From Flavisolibacter longurius (lineage in GTDB: Bacteria > Bacteroidota > Bacteroidia > Chitinophagales > Chitinophagaceae), in NCBI GenBank assembly GCA_014163555.1, contig JACJGO010000003.1, positions 1-64,000 on the forward strand: a stretch of 64,000 nucleotides of DNA. The letters are read 5' to 3'. The notes beneath the pieces were generated by a model. It did not search any database, was not told where the DNA came from, and saw nothing but the letters and a program-made list of their open reading frames with translations. The position numbers and the translations under genes were made by a program. Within the stretch, counting starts at the first letter, position 1. Every line of letters starts with the position of its first letter. Below, one piece after another: positions 46,055 through 54,937 of this stretch.

Positions 46055-46762
46055 CTAGATCAATCGCTTTTCTTTTATAGCCTGTATCCATTTCTGGTGC
46101 TTGCAGGTAGGACAGTTGTGTACCGGTGCAGGTTCCAGCCAGGCGGTATAGCCACAGGTGGCACAGGCATAGTGCCCACTATCGGTGATGCCTACCTGTC
46201 TTTTCCGGTTGGCGTCGGGAATAATCGGCAAGCCGTATTTTACAGCATCGTCAGCGAAATAGAATATACTGACCTCACCGTTGGTCTCCAGTATAGCCAG
46301 TCGCACCTGTCCCAAGTGTGAAACGGCGTTCAGCCGAAGCTGTGCATAAAACTCATCCTGTGCGATAGGTTCTTTGTTGAAGTTTTTTATTTGCAGGCAA
46401 CCGTCTTTCAAAATCGTCACGGGGTCACCTTCCATAAACTCTTCAAAATGGCTGCTCCGGTTGATAAAAAAAGTGATTAACCGGTACAGACCCAATACAA
46501 TGGCAAATACGATAAACCCTGGAAGCAGGCCTACGTCTTTGTAAAACATGGGGTCACCGGCTGCTGACCCCAACCCGATGATCACTCCCAGTTCAAAGAC
46601 GGATAATTGCTTGATGCCCCGCTTGCCCAGCAGCCGCAAGCTGAACATAATCACGAGAAACATAACAAAGGTTCGAAGCATGGCTTCCGGTAAAAAGCTC
46701 CACTCTTCACTACCCAGAAGCAACTCTTTCCATTTGATTTGCAGAAGATATACCTGGTTCAT
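46055..46762 (-). CDS. DUF421 (YetF-like) membrane protein with zinc-ribbon tail
   Basis: The product has 235 residues. Three membrane spans (about 25-45, 55-72, 80-100) precede the soluble DUF421 domain (FMEGDPVTILKDG, KEPIAQDEFYAQLR, VSHLGQVRLAILETNGEVSIF). The last 35 residues add a four-cysteine motif CATCGYTAW and CPTCKHQKW, a rubredoxin-like or zinc-ribbon tail. That tail is not part of the basic family as I know it. Function unknown; membrane sensor or carrier roles have been proposed for relatives. Confidence 0.87.
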   Translation of the reverse strand: MNQVYLLQIKWKELLLGSEEWSFLPEAMLRTFVMFLVIMFSLRLLGKRGIKQLSVFELGVIIGLGSAAGDPMFYKDVGLLPGFIVFAIVLGLYRLITFFINRSSHFEEFMEGDPVTILKDGCLQIKNFNKEPIAQDEFYAQLRLNAVSHLGQVRLAILETNGEVSIFYFADDAVKYGLPIIPDANRKRQVGITDSGHYACATCGYTAWLEPAPVHNCPTCKHQKWIQAIKEKRLI

Positions 46763-46965
46763 TTTAAAGGGATGTGTCTTTGCTGTTTAGTATCTCATCC
46801 ATATGTTCAAAAAGCAGGCCTTGCCATAAGCGCTAGGAAGCGCTTCACTACTATCATTCTTGTTGCCAATAAAGCATGGTACTGAAATTGCAGCGCATTC
46901 GTTCCACCCCTTACCCCGTAAAACACAGCCTTTTTCATTTATCATCTAAATCAATAAAGACAGGT

Positions 46966-48135
46966 ATGAAAGCAGCGGTTTTTCACAAGATTGGTGACAT
47001 CAGCGTAGACAATGTTGAAGATCCCAGAATTGAAAAGGAAGACGATATTATCGTGAAAGTTACCTCAACAGCCATTTGCGGATCTGACCTTCACATTTAC
47101 GACGGGTTTGTTCCGCAGGTAAGGGATATGGTGCTGGGACATGAGTTTATGGGGATTGTAGAAGAAGCAGGGCCGGGTGTTACCCGGGTGAAAAAGGGTG
47201 ATCGGGTTGTGGTTCCTTTCACCATTGCCTGCGGTCAATGCTTTTTTTGCCAGCAGGGATTTCATCCCAGTTGCGAGCACACCAACCCCGAACATTACGG
47301 GCCTGAAGGCGACTTGCTAAAAGGCAAAGGAGGGGGAATGTTTGGCTATACAGACCTATACGGAGGTTACAACGGCGGACAGGCCGAATATGTACGAGTG
47401 CCTCACGGTAACGTAGGACCGAAAATCATTCCGGATGGCCTTGATGACGACCAGGTGCTCTTCCTTACCGATATCTTTCCCACCGGCTGGAGTGCTGTAA
47501 AATGGGGAAAAGTGAAGCCCGGCGATACTGTAGTAATCTTTGGCAGCGGCCCGGTAGGGTTGATGGCACAAAAAGCGGCCTGGATCAATGGTGCCAAGCG
47601 GGTAATTGCCGTGGATCCGCTGGACTACCGCCTGGAGAAAGCAAGAACGGTAAACAAGGTGGAAACGCTCAACGCCAACGATGATGACCTGCGGGAAAAG
47701 ATTTACGAAATGACCAATGGCCGTGGTGCCGATGTGGCCATTGATGCGGTAGGCATGGAGGCCAACCGTAATTTCCTGGAAAAAGCAAAAGCTGTTATCA
47801 ATGCTGAAAAAGGCACGGCCAAAGTAATTGAAATGTGTACCGAAGCGGTACGCCGCAACGGGGTGGTTTCGATAGTTGGCGTGTATGCAAGCCCGTACGA
47901 TAATTTTCCCATTCACCGCATATTCGACAAGGGATTGATTATGCAGTTTGGCCAGGCACAAACGCATACCTACATCGACCAGTGTTTTGAGCTGGTGCAA
48001 AGCGGCAAAGTGGTGCTTGATGATATTATCACCCACCGGTTGCCCTTGTCAAAAGCATCCGAAGCCTACGATATGTTCAAGAAAAAAACAGATGATTGCG
48101 TAAAGGTGGTTTTAAAGCCTGATATGGATCGGTGA
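46966..48135 (+). CDS. Zinc-dependent alcohol dehydrogenase, formaldehyde-dehydrogenase-like
   Basis: The product has 389 residues from ATG 46966 (MKAAVFHKIGDISVDNVEDP). Catalytic zinc residues are in ICGSDLHIYDG and LGHEFMGIVEEAG. The structural zinc set is CGQCFFCQQGFHPSC. The Rossmann site is VVIFGSGPVGLMAQKAA. The long middle insertion around YGGYNGGQAEYVRVPHGNV is that of glutathione-independent formaldehyde dehydrogenase-like enzymes. It probably oxidises or reduces an aldehyde or alcohol with NAD. It is followed by YciE copy 2 and an SDR gene in the same direction. Confidence 0.9.
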   Translation: MKAAVFHKIGDISVDNVEDPRIEKEDDIIVKVTSTAICGSDLHIYDGFVPQVRDMVLGHEFMGIVEEAGPGVTRVKKGDRVVVPFTIACGQCFFCQQGFHPSCEHTNPEHYGPEGDLLKGKGGGMFGYTDLYGGYNGGQAEYVRVPHGNVGPKIIPDGLDDDQVLFLTDIFPTGWSAVKWGKVKPGDTVVIFGSGPVGLMAQKAAWINGAKRVIAVDPLDYRLEKARTVNKVETLNANDDDLREKIYEMTNGRGADVAIDAVGMEANRNFLEKAKAVINAEKGTAKVIEMCTEAVRRNGVVSIVGVYASPYDNFPIHRIFDKGLIMQFGQAQTHTYIDQCFELVQSGKVVLDDIITHRLPLSKASEAYDMFKKKTDDCVKVVLKPDMDR

Positions 48136-48239
48136 TAAGAAATGCTTAGTTAGTAAAAAGCATGCAGTAACAGGGATACTGGAGAATTGCATATACAAGT
48201 ATTCCTTTTTCAAGGGTAATAAACCAATAAAAAGATTTT

Positions 48240-48758
48240 ATGGGCGAACATACAAGCAACGGACAAACATTTGAGCGGGACCTGCAGGCGCTTTGGAGTG
48301 CCGAAAAACAACTGACACAGGCCATGCCGCTGATGATAGAAAGGGCCAGCAATCTTGGCCTGAAAAAAAACCTGGCTCTTCACCTGGCCGAAACCCACCA
48401 GCACAAAGTGGCCATTGAAGCCATCTGCAAACAACTGGGCTTTGCACATAAAGGTGAGAAGAATGCAGAAATCAAATCAGTGGTAGAACAGGGCGAACGG
48501 GAAATGAGTACCCAGGTATCAGATGGCAAAGTGGATGCGGCCATTATCGCCGGTGCTATCAAAATTGAGCACTATGAAATCAGCCGTTATGAAGAGGTGG
48601 CCAATGCCGCTGAGGCCCTGGGTTTTGAAGGGGTGGCAAAGCGCTTGCGGTTGACCCTGGAAGAAGAGCGCCAGGCTGACGCCAAGCTCAATTTTCTTGA
48701 TAAGAACTATGTACAGGAAAGTTCTCTATTGGGAGGCACTCAGCTTGCCTTGAAATAA
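48240..48758 (+). CDS. YciE/YciF ferritin-like protein (DUF892), copy 2
   Basis: The product has 172 residues. Core blocks are FERDLQALWSAEKQLTQAMPLM, AAIIAGAIKIEHYEISRYEEV and RLRLTLEEERQADAKLNFLD. It aligns with copy 1 at 44272 but lacks its glycine-rich tail and is clearly diverged, so this is an old duplication. It lies between a zinc alcohol dehydrogenase and an SDR gene on the same strand, all probably one stress-induced unit. Confidence 0.88.
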   Translation: MGEHTSNGQTFERDLQALWSAEKQLTQAMPLMIERASNLGLKKNLALHLAETHQHKVAIEAICKQLGFAHKGEKNAEIKSVVEQGEREMSTQVSDGKVDAAIIAGAIKIEHYEISRYEEVANAAEALGFEGVAKRLRLTLEEERQADAKLNFLDKNYVQESSLLGGTQLALK

Positions 48759-48833
48759 AATCAACATAAAATAAACAAGCAAAAGCTGGCAGTTCCTGAA
48801 ATGATTTTCTAATCAATCTTAAAACAAAACTTT

Positions 48834-49640
48834 ATGGCAGATACAACCAATAACCGGTATGCCCTGATCACCGGCGGCTCGCAGGGGATAGGTTACGAAC
48901 TGGCAAAACTTTTTGCCGGTGATGGATACAACCTTGTTCTTGTGGCCCGCACAGAAGCCGACCTGCAACAACGAAAGCAGGAGTTTTCGCAGCAGTATGG
49001 TGTGGATGTGATAACCATTTCGAAAGACCTATTTCAACCCCAGGCGCCATTTGAATTGTATGATGAAGTGAAAAGCAAAAACATTGTTGTGGATGTGTTG
49101 GTGAACGATGCAGGCCAGGGTCAGTTTGGCTTGTTCGTTGAACAGGATATTCACCGGCTGCAGGAAATTATTCAGCTAAATGTGAATGCACTCACCGTAC
49201 TGACGCGTCTTTTTCTGAAAGACATGGTGGCACGGAATGAAGGTAAGATCCTGCAACTGGCTTCCATCGCATCACAACTACCCGGTCCCTGGCAGGCCGT
49301 ATACCACGCTACCAAGGCCTATGTACTGTCATTTACCGAGGCCCTTATCAGCGAGTTGAAAGAATCGGCGGTAACCTTAACAGCCTTGCAGCCCGGCGCT
49401 ACCGATACGGACTTTTTCAACAAGGCCGATATGCAGGAATCCAAAATCCTGGATACCAAATTGTCGGACCCCGCAAAAGTGGCAAAAGATGGCTACGAGG
49501 CCCTTATGAGTGGCGATGATAAGGTCGTGTCGGGCTTTAAGAATAAAGCCATGGTAGGCATGAGCAATGTAATGCCCGAATCGATGGTGGCCGACCAGAT
49601 GAACAAGATGCAGCAACCGCGGGATGAGGGGAAGAAGTAG
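48834..49640 (+). CDS. Short-chain dehydrogenase/reductase
   Basis: The product has 268 residues. The cofactor motif is YALITGGSQGIGYELAKLF (TGxxxGIG), then VNDAG, the catalytic Ser in ASIASQLPGP and YxxxK as YHATKAY. The substrate is unknown. It is the third gene of the alcohol dehydrogenase-YciE-SDR run, 75 nt after YciE copy 2. Confidence 0.92.
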   Translation: MADTTNNRYALITGGSQGIGYELAKLFAGDGYNLVLVARTEADLQQRKQEFSQQYGVDVITISKDLFQPQAPFELYDEVKSKNIVVDVLVNDAGQGQFGLFVEQDIHRLQEIIQLNVNALTVLTRLFLKDMVARNEGKILQLASIASQLPGPWQAVYHATKAYVLSFTEALISELKESAVTLTALQPGATDTDFFNKADMQESKILDTKLSDPAKVAKDGYEALMSGDDKVVSGFKNKAMVGMSNVMPESMVADQMNKMQQPRDEGKK

Positions 49641-49688
49641 ATAGTAGGCAGTCAGAATAGGGTAGTATCAATTCGAAGCTATCAGTAT

Positions 49689-49709
49689 GGACATGCCCTT
49701 GGCATGTCC
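49689..49709. repeat. Perfect hairpin without a T run
   Basis: GGACATGCC-CTT-GGCATGTCC, 49 nt after the SDR stop, followed by an A run instead of T's. It may be a repetitive palindrome or part of a compound terminator with the next hairpin. Confidence 0.5.
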
Positions 49710-49740
49710 CTATAAAAAAATCATTGAAACATAAGGGCAA

Positions 49741-49772
49741 AAAAAAGAGTCTCCGACGGAGACTCTTTTTTT
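49741..49772. terminator. Bidirectional terminator
   Basis: GAGTCTCC-GAC-GGAGACTC is flanked by an A run on the left and a T run on the right. It ends both the SDR unit and the convergent DUF2911 gene. Confidence 0.92.
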
Positions 49773-49786
49773 AGTGAAGAACGTTC

Positions 49787-50299
49787 TTACTTAATAGAAA
49801 CGGGCACCTGAAGTTTTTCCCATTTCAGCACAACGCCGTTACCGGTTACATCATACACCAGTTGTTCGCTCATGGCGCTGGCAGCGGTGGGTTTTACCGA
49901 CACAGCCAGTACATCTTTCGACGCATCGTACTGTGTACCCCACTGGCCTGTCTGGGAATTGAACATAATCTTCCATTCATTTTCTCCCGGAAGGGCAAAC
50001 AGGCTGTATTTGCCTGCAGGCAGTGTTTTCCCTTCTACTGTAATGTCTTTTGAGGTTTCAAATGTGGTTGCGGCATTGGCTCCGGCACGCCAAACTTTTC
50101 CATAGGGCACCAGTTCGCCCCAGATGGTACGCCCTTTTACCGAAGGACTGCTGTAATTGATGGTGATGTCGGCATCGCCAACTTTTCCGGTGGCCGTAGC
50201 CGCAGGAGAAGCCCGGTTGCCCTGCGCACAGGCAGTAAAGCTCATAAATAAGATGGCCATTAAAAATGAGAAGGTGACCTGTAGGTTTTTCCTGTTCAT
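49787..50299 (-). CDS. DUF2911 secreted protein
   Basis: The product has 170 residues. A signal peptide with a possible lipobox (MSFTACAQG, Cys about 24) precedes the family blocks ADITINYSSPSVKGRTIWG, VPYGKVWRAGANAATTFE, GKTLPAGKYSLFALPGENEW and a final GVVLKWEKLQVPV. The DUF2911 fold is a beta sandwich of unknown function, common in Bacteroidota and often secreted. It stands alone with its own terminator. Confidence 0.88.
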   Translation of the reverse strand: MNRKNLQVTFSFLMAILFMSFTACAQGNRASPAATATGKVGDADITINYSSPSVKGRTIWGELVPYGKVWRAGANAATTFETSKDITVEGKTLPAGKYSLFALPGENEWKIMFNSQTGQWGTQYDASKDVLAVSVKPTAASAMSEQLVYDVTGNGVVLKWEKLQVPVSIK

Positions 50300-50696
50300 A
50301 ACTGTAGTGTTTTGTCTTTAAAGATAATTAGAGCCCGGCGATAAACCGCCAGGATTTTACAGATGGCAATTCTGCCGGATAAGCTTGAGAGTCGTGCTTT
50401 TCAGACCGAATAATTGGATAAGGCAGAAGGGCCCTCGTAAGAGTGGCAAGGTTCCGTCGGCCAAAACAAAAAAGAGCATGCGCTTTTTACATAACCTCTT
50501 TATTCCAGCGATCAGGCCAATTATCACGGTTCGGATGAAAGCTAAAGTATCAATGATGTATTATTGGTTCCTTTCCCCTTCTGAAGGGATGGAAAGCCTA
50601 CAATAAAACCAGCTTCAAGCAGGTTTCCGACAAACACAAGTACAATGGTAAAGGTCTAAATAACTCGATTTTTATTTTCTAGCTGGGTGCCGGCGA
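50300..50696. other. Gap without a gene
   Basis: No open frame with supporting context was found. One imperfect palindrome, AAAAAGAGCATGCGCTTTTT, lies near 50470. The DUF2911 promoter should be at the left end. Confidence 0.5.
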
Positions 50697-51023
50697 CTAG
50701 CTGTGTATATACTGCCGTATAAGATCATCCACTTTATCCGGGATGTCGTTTTCATTTGCATTGTAAGGCAAAAGTATCAGGTGCGATATATCATCCCGTT
50801 GACTGAAACGGGTCAGTTCGTCCTGAATATTTTCGGTGTTGTAGATGCTGTTCACACGATGGTTCCAGCCATTGTCGTTGTGTGTGCTGTTCGTCAGGAT
50901 GGCAATGGCCCTTCCGTCAAGTGAGGAATGGCTGACTTTTTCGCTGTAAATTTTACCGGTGTAAACCTGGCCGCTTTTCCCGGTAAGGCTAATGTCTTGT
51001 TCTGCTATCTTCAGTTCCGTCAT
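50697..51023 (-). CDS. Small hypothetical protein
   Basis: The product has 108 soluble residues opening MTELKIAEQDISLTGKSGQV. The pattern of beta strands, a central AIAILTNST strand and a helix-rich end (DELTRFSQRDDISHLILLPY) suggests a compact alpha/beta fold. I do not recognise the family. Codon use resembles its neighbours. Confidence 0.65.
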   Translation of the reverse strand: MTELKIAEQDISLTGKSGQVYTGKIYSEKVSHSSLDGRAIAILTNSTHNDNGWNHRVNSIYNTENIQDELTRFSQRDDISHLILLPYNANENDIPDKVDDLIRQYIHS

Positions 51024-51065
51024 GGTTCACTTTTTCTGAATTTACGATAACATTTTTGCGAAGCA

Positions 51066-51108
51066 AAACAAAAAGAGCCGGAGCAAAGTAACATGGTTTT
51101 ACTCCGGC
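51066..51108 (-). terminator. Rho-independent terminator
   Basis: On the minus strand GCCGGAGT...CTCCGGC (7-bp GC stem, about 18-nt loop) is followed by TCTTTTTGTTTTG. It closes the small membrane protein gene at 51123. Confidence 0.75.
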
Positions 51109-51122
51109 GCACTATATCCTTA

Positions 51123-51269
51123 TCAATAATAAAGGCTGTTGATCAGAACGTAGAAGGTTGTCCCCACAAAAAACAGGACAAGCAGAAGGGTGATAATGGC
51201 CGGAACAGGCTTAAAACCGTTGTTATGCTCTTTTCTCACAATTCCAATACGCTCAAGTAAATTAATCAT
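51123..51269 (-). CDS. Small single-span membrane protein
   Basis: The product has 48 residues from ATG 51269 (MINLLERIGIVRKEHNNGF). One membrane span (VPAIITLLLVLFFVGTTFYVL) ends near the C-terminus. A longer frame begins at 51356, but its leader lacks a start context. Function unknown; the terminator directly after it supports a real gene. Confidence 0.6.
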   Translation of the reverse strand: MINLLERIGIVRKEHNNGFKPVPAIITLLLVLFFVGTTFYVLINSLYY

Positions 51270-51344
51270 AACTGTTCTTTTCCTTATACTGTGCAATTTC
51301 ATGCCACAATACCGGTGTTTAAGTAATAGTATTAAGGCAACAAA

Positions 51345-51382
51345 AAAGCGTAACAAAATGCGATTGCATTTGTTACGCTTTG
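51345..51382 (-). terminator. Terminator of the DEAD-box helicase gene
   Basis: AAAGCGTAACAAATGC on the minus strand pairs with its copy across a 4-base loop and ends in a run of T's, about 22 nt after the stop. Confidence 0.85.
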
Positions 51383-51403
51383 ATTATTTTACTGTAAGTC
51401 TTC

Positions 51404-52537
51404 CTAGTTTTCGAACGGGTGCTGTACCGCCGGAATTTTAAGCCCAATAAGCTTGTTGATGCTTTTCAGGTTTTTCAGTTCCTGGCTGCCATCGCAAAAC
51501 GAAATGGCCATGCCTGAGGCACCCGCACGACCCGTACGGCCAATTCGGTGTACATAGGTTTCCGGCACATCCGGAAGATCGTAGTTGATTACATGTTCCA
51601 GCGAATCCACGTCAATGCCACGGGCAGCAATATCGGTAGCCACCAGCACTTTCAGCTTGCCGGCCTTAAAATTGGTCAACGCATTTTGCCGGGCCGTTTG
51701 CGATTTATCGCCATGAATGGCGTCGGCTTTTACGTTGGCTTTTTTCAGGTGCTTTGCAATTTTATCCGCGCCATGCTTGGTACGGGTAAACAGCAAGGTG
51801 CGTTTGATGTTTTGCTCATTCAAAAGGTGCAATAACAGGGTGTTTTTATGGGCCTTGGGCACAAAATATACGGCCTGCTCAATCTTTTCTACCGTAGAAG
51901 AAACAGGGGTAACTTCTACCCGTACCGGCGACTGCATTAGGGAAGATGCCAGTTGTGCAATTTCTTTGGGCATGGTGGCCGAAAAAAGCATGGTTTGTTT
52001 TTCCTTTGGCAGATGGCGCACCACTTTGCGGACGTCATGAATAAAACCCATGTCCAGCATGCGGTCGGCTTCGTCCAGCACAAAAATTTCGAGGTAATCA
52101 AGGTGCACATATCCCTGGTTCATCAGGTCGAGCAGACGACCTGGTGTAGCAATCAGGATATCCACGCCGTTGCGCAAGGATATGGTTTGCTGCGTTTGTG
52201 AAACGCCGCCAAAAATCACTTCATGTTTCAGACCCATAAAGCGGCCGTAGCTTTCAAAGCTTTCGCTGATCTGCACGGCCAGTTCGCGGGTTGGCGTCAG
52301 AATCAGCGCCCTTGTATGGCGATAGCCTTTGGAAAGGGGAGTGGCTGCCAAGCGTTGTAAAACGGGAATGGCAAAAGCGGCAGTTTTACCGGTGCCGGTC
52401 TGGGCCAGCCCCAGAATATCTTGTCCGTCCAATGCATGCGGAATGGCTTGCTGTTGAATAGGGGTAGGGGTGGTGTATTGTTCTTTTTTGAGCGCCTTCA
52501 ATATGGGCTCTGTCAAACCTAATTGTTCAAATAACAT
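51404..52537 (-). CDS. DEAD-box RNA helicase, RhlE type
   Basis: The product has 377 residues. The motifs are in order: Q motif ([17 protein letters not shown]), [66 protein letters not shown] and [10 protein letters not shown]. It ends soon after the core, so it lacks the long basic tail of many RhlE proteins. Such helicases unwind structured RNA, often in the cold. It is divergent from the cold-shock-domain gene with a shared 250-nt gap and has its own -7 box at 52654. Confidence 0.94.
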   Translation of the reverse strand: MLFEQLGLTEPILKALKKEQYTTPTPIQQQAIPHALDGQDILGLAQTGTGKTAAFAIPVLQRLAATPLSKGYRHTRALILTPTRELAVQISESFESYGRFMGLKHEVIFGGVSQTQQTISLRNGVDILIATPGRLLDLMNQGYVHLDYLEIFVLDEADRMLDMGFIHDVRKVVRHLPKEKQTMLFSATMPKEIAQLASSLMQSPVRVEVTPVSSTVEKIEQAVYFVPKAHKNTLLLHLLNEQNIKRTLLFTRTKHGADKIAKHLKKANVKADAIHGDKSQTARQNALTNFKAGKLKVLVATDIAARGIDVDSLEHVINYDLPDVPETYVHRIGRTGRAGASGMAISFCDGSQELKNLKSINKLIGLKIPAVQHPFEN

Positions 52538-52653
52538 TTCTGTTTTGTTTTGTAATAAAAAATGCTCGGGTGGAGCGTTGGTCTCTTTTGAAGGACCAGA
52601 TGAGCTTCTACGGATGGGAGGAGAAATTTATCAAGTCAGCAACGAAGAGAGGG

Positions 52654-52661
52654 CAAATATA
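52654..52661 (-). promoter_or_regulatory. -7 box of the DEAD-box helicase gene
   Basis: On the minus strand TATATTTG fits TAnnTTTG exactly. The start of transcription would lie near 52647, giving a leader of about 110 nt. No convincing -33 box was seen at normal spacing. Confidence 0.5.
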
Positions 52662-52787
52662 GGCTTTCTTGTGTGAATGCTTTGGTAAAGCAACCGGATA
52701 TTAAAAAGAAAGCAAAATCTGTGTGCACAGTTGCTGAACCTACGCCGGAAGAACGTATCTTCATTTTAAACAAACTTTTATTACTAC

Positions 52788-53240
52788 ATGGCAAGATCAA
52801 GTCAGTCTTTCAACAAGCGGGAAAAAGAAAAACAAAAAGCAAAAGAGCGCCAGGAAAAGCGTGAACGTGCCGAAGAGCGCAAGGCAAATGCAAAAAAAGG
52901 AGCTGCGTTGGAAGACATGATGGCTTATATTGATGAAAACGGGAACCTTTCCTCTACCCCACCGGATCCCACGAAAAAACAGGTATTTAATGCAGAGGAT
53001 ATCGAGATTGGCGTACCCAAATACGAGGCGGAAGAAGAAGATCCTGTGCGTACCGGTACGGTAAACTTTTTCAATACCACGAAGGGTTTTGGTTTTATCC
53101 GCGACAGCAGGTCAGGGGAGAGCATTTTTGTTCATGCCAGCCAGCTATCAGCACCCCTGAATGAGGGCGAGAAAGTGAAATTTGAAGTGGAGAGAGGCCC
53201 GAAAGGGTTGGTTGCTGTCAATGTGCAAAAAGGCGGATAA
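52788..53240 (+). CDS. Cold-shock-domain protein with a charged N-terminal extension
   Basis: The product has 150 residues, about twice a normal Csp. The first 40 residues are Lys/Glu/Arg-rich and likely helical (KREKEKQKAKERQEKRERAE). A linker follows. The cold-shock domain is at about 87-148, with GTVNFFNTTKGFGFIRD (RNP1) and ESIFVHASQL (RNP2). It binds single-stranded nucleic acid and may melt RNA structure. It is divergent from the RhlE-type helicase and heads the RNA-binding region. The leader just before the ATG contains TTTTAAACAAACTTTT, similar to the leaders of two RRM genes. Confidence 0.9.
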   Translation: MARSSQSFNKREKEKQKAKERQEKRERAEERKANAKKGAALEDMMAYIDENGNLSSTPPDPTKKQVFNAEDIEIGVPKYEAEEEDPVRTGTVNFFNTTKGFGFIRDSRSGESIFVHASQLSAPLNEGEKVKFEVERGPKGLVAVNVQKGG

Positions 53241-53336
53241 GCTTTTGCTGCTGTCAATAGCGTTACAACCGACTACCGTCACGAAAAAGTACACAGAATT
53301 TTATAGCTGAAAATTACTCAACGCTCTAAAGCATAC

Positions 53337-53364
53337 AAAGCACGGTGTAAACCGTGCTTTTTTT
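53337..53364 (+). terminator. Rho-independent terminator
   Basis: AAAGCACGGT-GTAA-ACCGTGCTTT plus TTTT, 97 nt after the cold-shock gene. Between 53365 and 53656 I see nothing further. Confidence 0.9.
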
Positions 53365-53656
53365 ACCTATCGACTACCCGTTTTGGGTTTGAATCTCTTC
53401 AAGACTGGCAAAGTGAACTACCTTCTAATTTGCATTTGAAGTGTTGAGCATCTTCCTCAGAAAATGGTGATTACCACAACCAAAGCTTGTGAATGCGCTG
53501 CACAGCCAAATGGATGCGTAAACAGCATGAAATGATAATTTAAATCCTCAATGATAACCAGCGTTTTTTTACGTAAGGAATTAGATGTGGGATGTAATGT
53601 AGAAAAGCAGCGACGGTGAATTATAAAAAGGTGAAGAACTTATTCTCTGCAGAAAC

Positions 53657-53686
53657 CAAAAAAGGTATAGCAGTGTGCTATACCTT
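53657..53686 (-). terminator. Terminator of the DUF1328 gene
   Basis: AAGGTATAGCA-GTG-TGCTATACCTT; on the minus strand it is followed by a T run, 24 nt after the DUF1328 stop. Confidence 0.9.
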
Positions 53687-53710
53687 CTCTATGAATGTTA
53701 TGACGGGTCC

Positions 53711-53878
53711 TTATAGTGTACTTCTGGAGCGGCCAAATATCAGCGACAGGACGAACAAAATCAAGAAGATAAAGAACAGGACTTTTGCTATTCCTGCTGC
53801 ACCGGCTGCAATCCCACCAAAACCTAATATGGCCGCAATAATGGCCACGATCAGGAAAATAACTGTCCAACGTAACAT
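53711..53878 (-). CDS. DUF1328 small membrane protein (YtjA-like), 55 residues
   Basis: The minus strand from ATG 53878 reads [20 protein letters not shown], then [20 protein letters not shown], and ends FGRSRSTL. This is the standard DUF1328/YtjA pattern: a hydrophobic start with LRW, the [16 protein letters not shown] core and a second span. Length matches the family. It is a small inner-membrane protein of unknown role, often stress-induced. A terminator directly follows. A plus-strand open frame over the same bases is its shadow. Confidence 0.92.
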   Translation of the reverse strand: MLRWTVIFLIVAIIAAILGFGGIAAGAAGIAKVLFFIFLILFVLSLIFGRSRSTL

Positions 53879-54426
53879 AATTTTTCGTTTTAAGGGTTAT
53901 CAAATACAGCTTATACTGTTAAAGAACCATGCCAATTTTATTTTCTTGCGTCATTGCAGGCAGTACTAACCGGGTCTCTTTCTCCTTGATAATGCATGTA
54001 TAAATGTTGTGATTCACCTATCCTTTCTTTAGAAATCTTATCCGTGAAATTTGCCTGATTTTTTATAGGCTTAGTCGGTATGATCCCGCTAATTTCTAAA
54101 GGGATTCATGCGTTTTACAATGACATTTGGAAAGCCAATTGATTGTTGGTATTGCATTCCTTATTTTAATGTAGATTGAGTAAGGGGCTGAAGCAGTGTC
54201 TGTGCTATTCTTATCCAACGATCGTAATGTTGCCGTTTTTCTACTTTAGAATTTATAATCGCTTGTATGAAGCAGTATCAGTATCTCATTCACGTGTGCA
54301 CAAGCAACTTTGTACGCATAGGGTTTTTATCGACCTTCTAATGTTTATCCAGTCAAAGCAAATGATGGTTGTTATTCAGTAAAAGATTGTGCACGCAGGA
54401 CTATAGTTTTCTTCTTTGTGATGATA
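53879..54426. other. Long gap between divergent genes
   Basis: This gap lies upstream of both the DUF1328 gene and the first RRM gene. It is AT-rich. Short open frames show poor codon use. No RNA gene could be recognised. Confidence 0.5.
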
Positions 54427-54576
54427 TTGGCAGTAAATCCAATAAAAGTGTCTATCTTACACGGGTTAATTTGAGCCTCGCATCAGTAATCGGTAATTAT
54501 CCTGCTTTTCGCATCGTAGTTAGTTTCTTACTTCTTGCTTTCCTCAGATCATTTTTTAAACTTTTAATTTTTACGC
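54427..54576 (+). promoter_or_regulatory. Promoter and leader of RRM gene 1
   Basis: TTGG (54427-54430), 22 nt, TATCTT (54453-54458), 12 nt, then TTGAGCCTCGCA at 54471, 106 nt before the ATG. The same order and the same 22- and 12-nt spacings occur before the RRM gene at 61228. The 3' part also shares TGCTTTYCTCA and a TTTTAAACTTTTAATTT-like run. Confidence 0.7.
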
Positions 54577-54888
54577 ATGAACATTTATGTTTCCAACTTA
54601 AGCTTCAACGTTCAGGATGAAGACTTGAGAGAATTTTTTACCCCGTACGGAGAAGTTACTTCTTCCAAAATTATCAATGACAAGGAAACAGGGAGATCGA
54701 GAGGATTTGGTTTTGTGGAAATGAGCGACGACGAAGCCTCTAAAAAAGCCATTGCCGAACTGGATGGCGCCGAAGTAGAAGGCCGTACCATTAAAGTAAT
54801 GGAAGCCAAACCAAAACCTGGAAAATCTTCCGGCAGTTTCAGCCCTTTCCGTAATAACAGCGGTGGCAATCAAAGAAACCGTTGGTAA
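54577..54888 (+). CDS. RRM RNA-binding protein 1
   Basis: The product has 103 residues. A single RRM domain spans about 1-77, with RNP2 IYVSNLSF and RNP1 RSRGFGFVEM. The tail (SFSPFRNNSGGNQRNRW) is glycine- and asparagine-rich and ends in basic aromatic residues. It is most like the protein from 61228; the first 32 nt of the two genes are identical. Small RRM proteins of this type bind RNA and are often cold-induced. A terminator follows. Confidence 0.93.
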   Translation: MNIYVSNLSFNVQDEDLREFFTPYGEVTSSKIINDKETGRSRGFGFVEMSDDEASKKAIAELDGAEVEGRTIKVMEAKPKPGKSSGSFSPFRNNSGGNQRNRW

Positions 54889-54904
54889 TAACAACATAAC
54901 TTAC

Positions 54905-54937
54905 AAAAGGCCTTTGATTATTTCAAAGGCCTTTTTT
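54905..54937 (+). terminator. Rho-independent terminator of RRM gene 1
   Basis: AAAAGGCCTTTGA pairs with TCAAAGGCCTTTT and is followed by further T's, 17 nt after the stop. Confidence 0.92.

Noticed and set aside
53616-53969. A 117-codon plus-strand frame
   Set aside because: The opposite strand encodes a standard DUF1328 protein with its own terminator.
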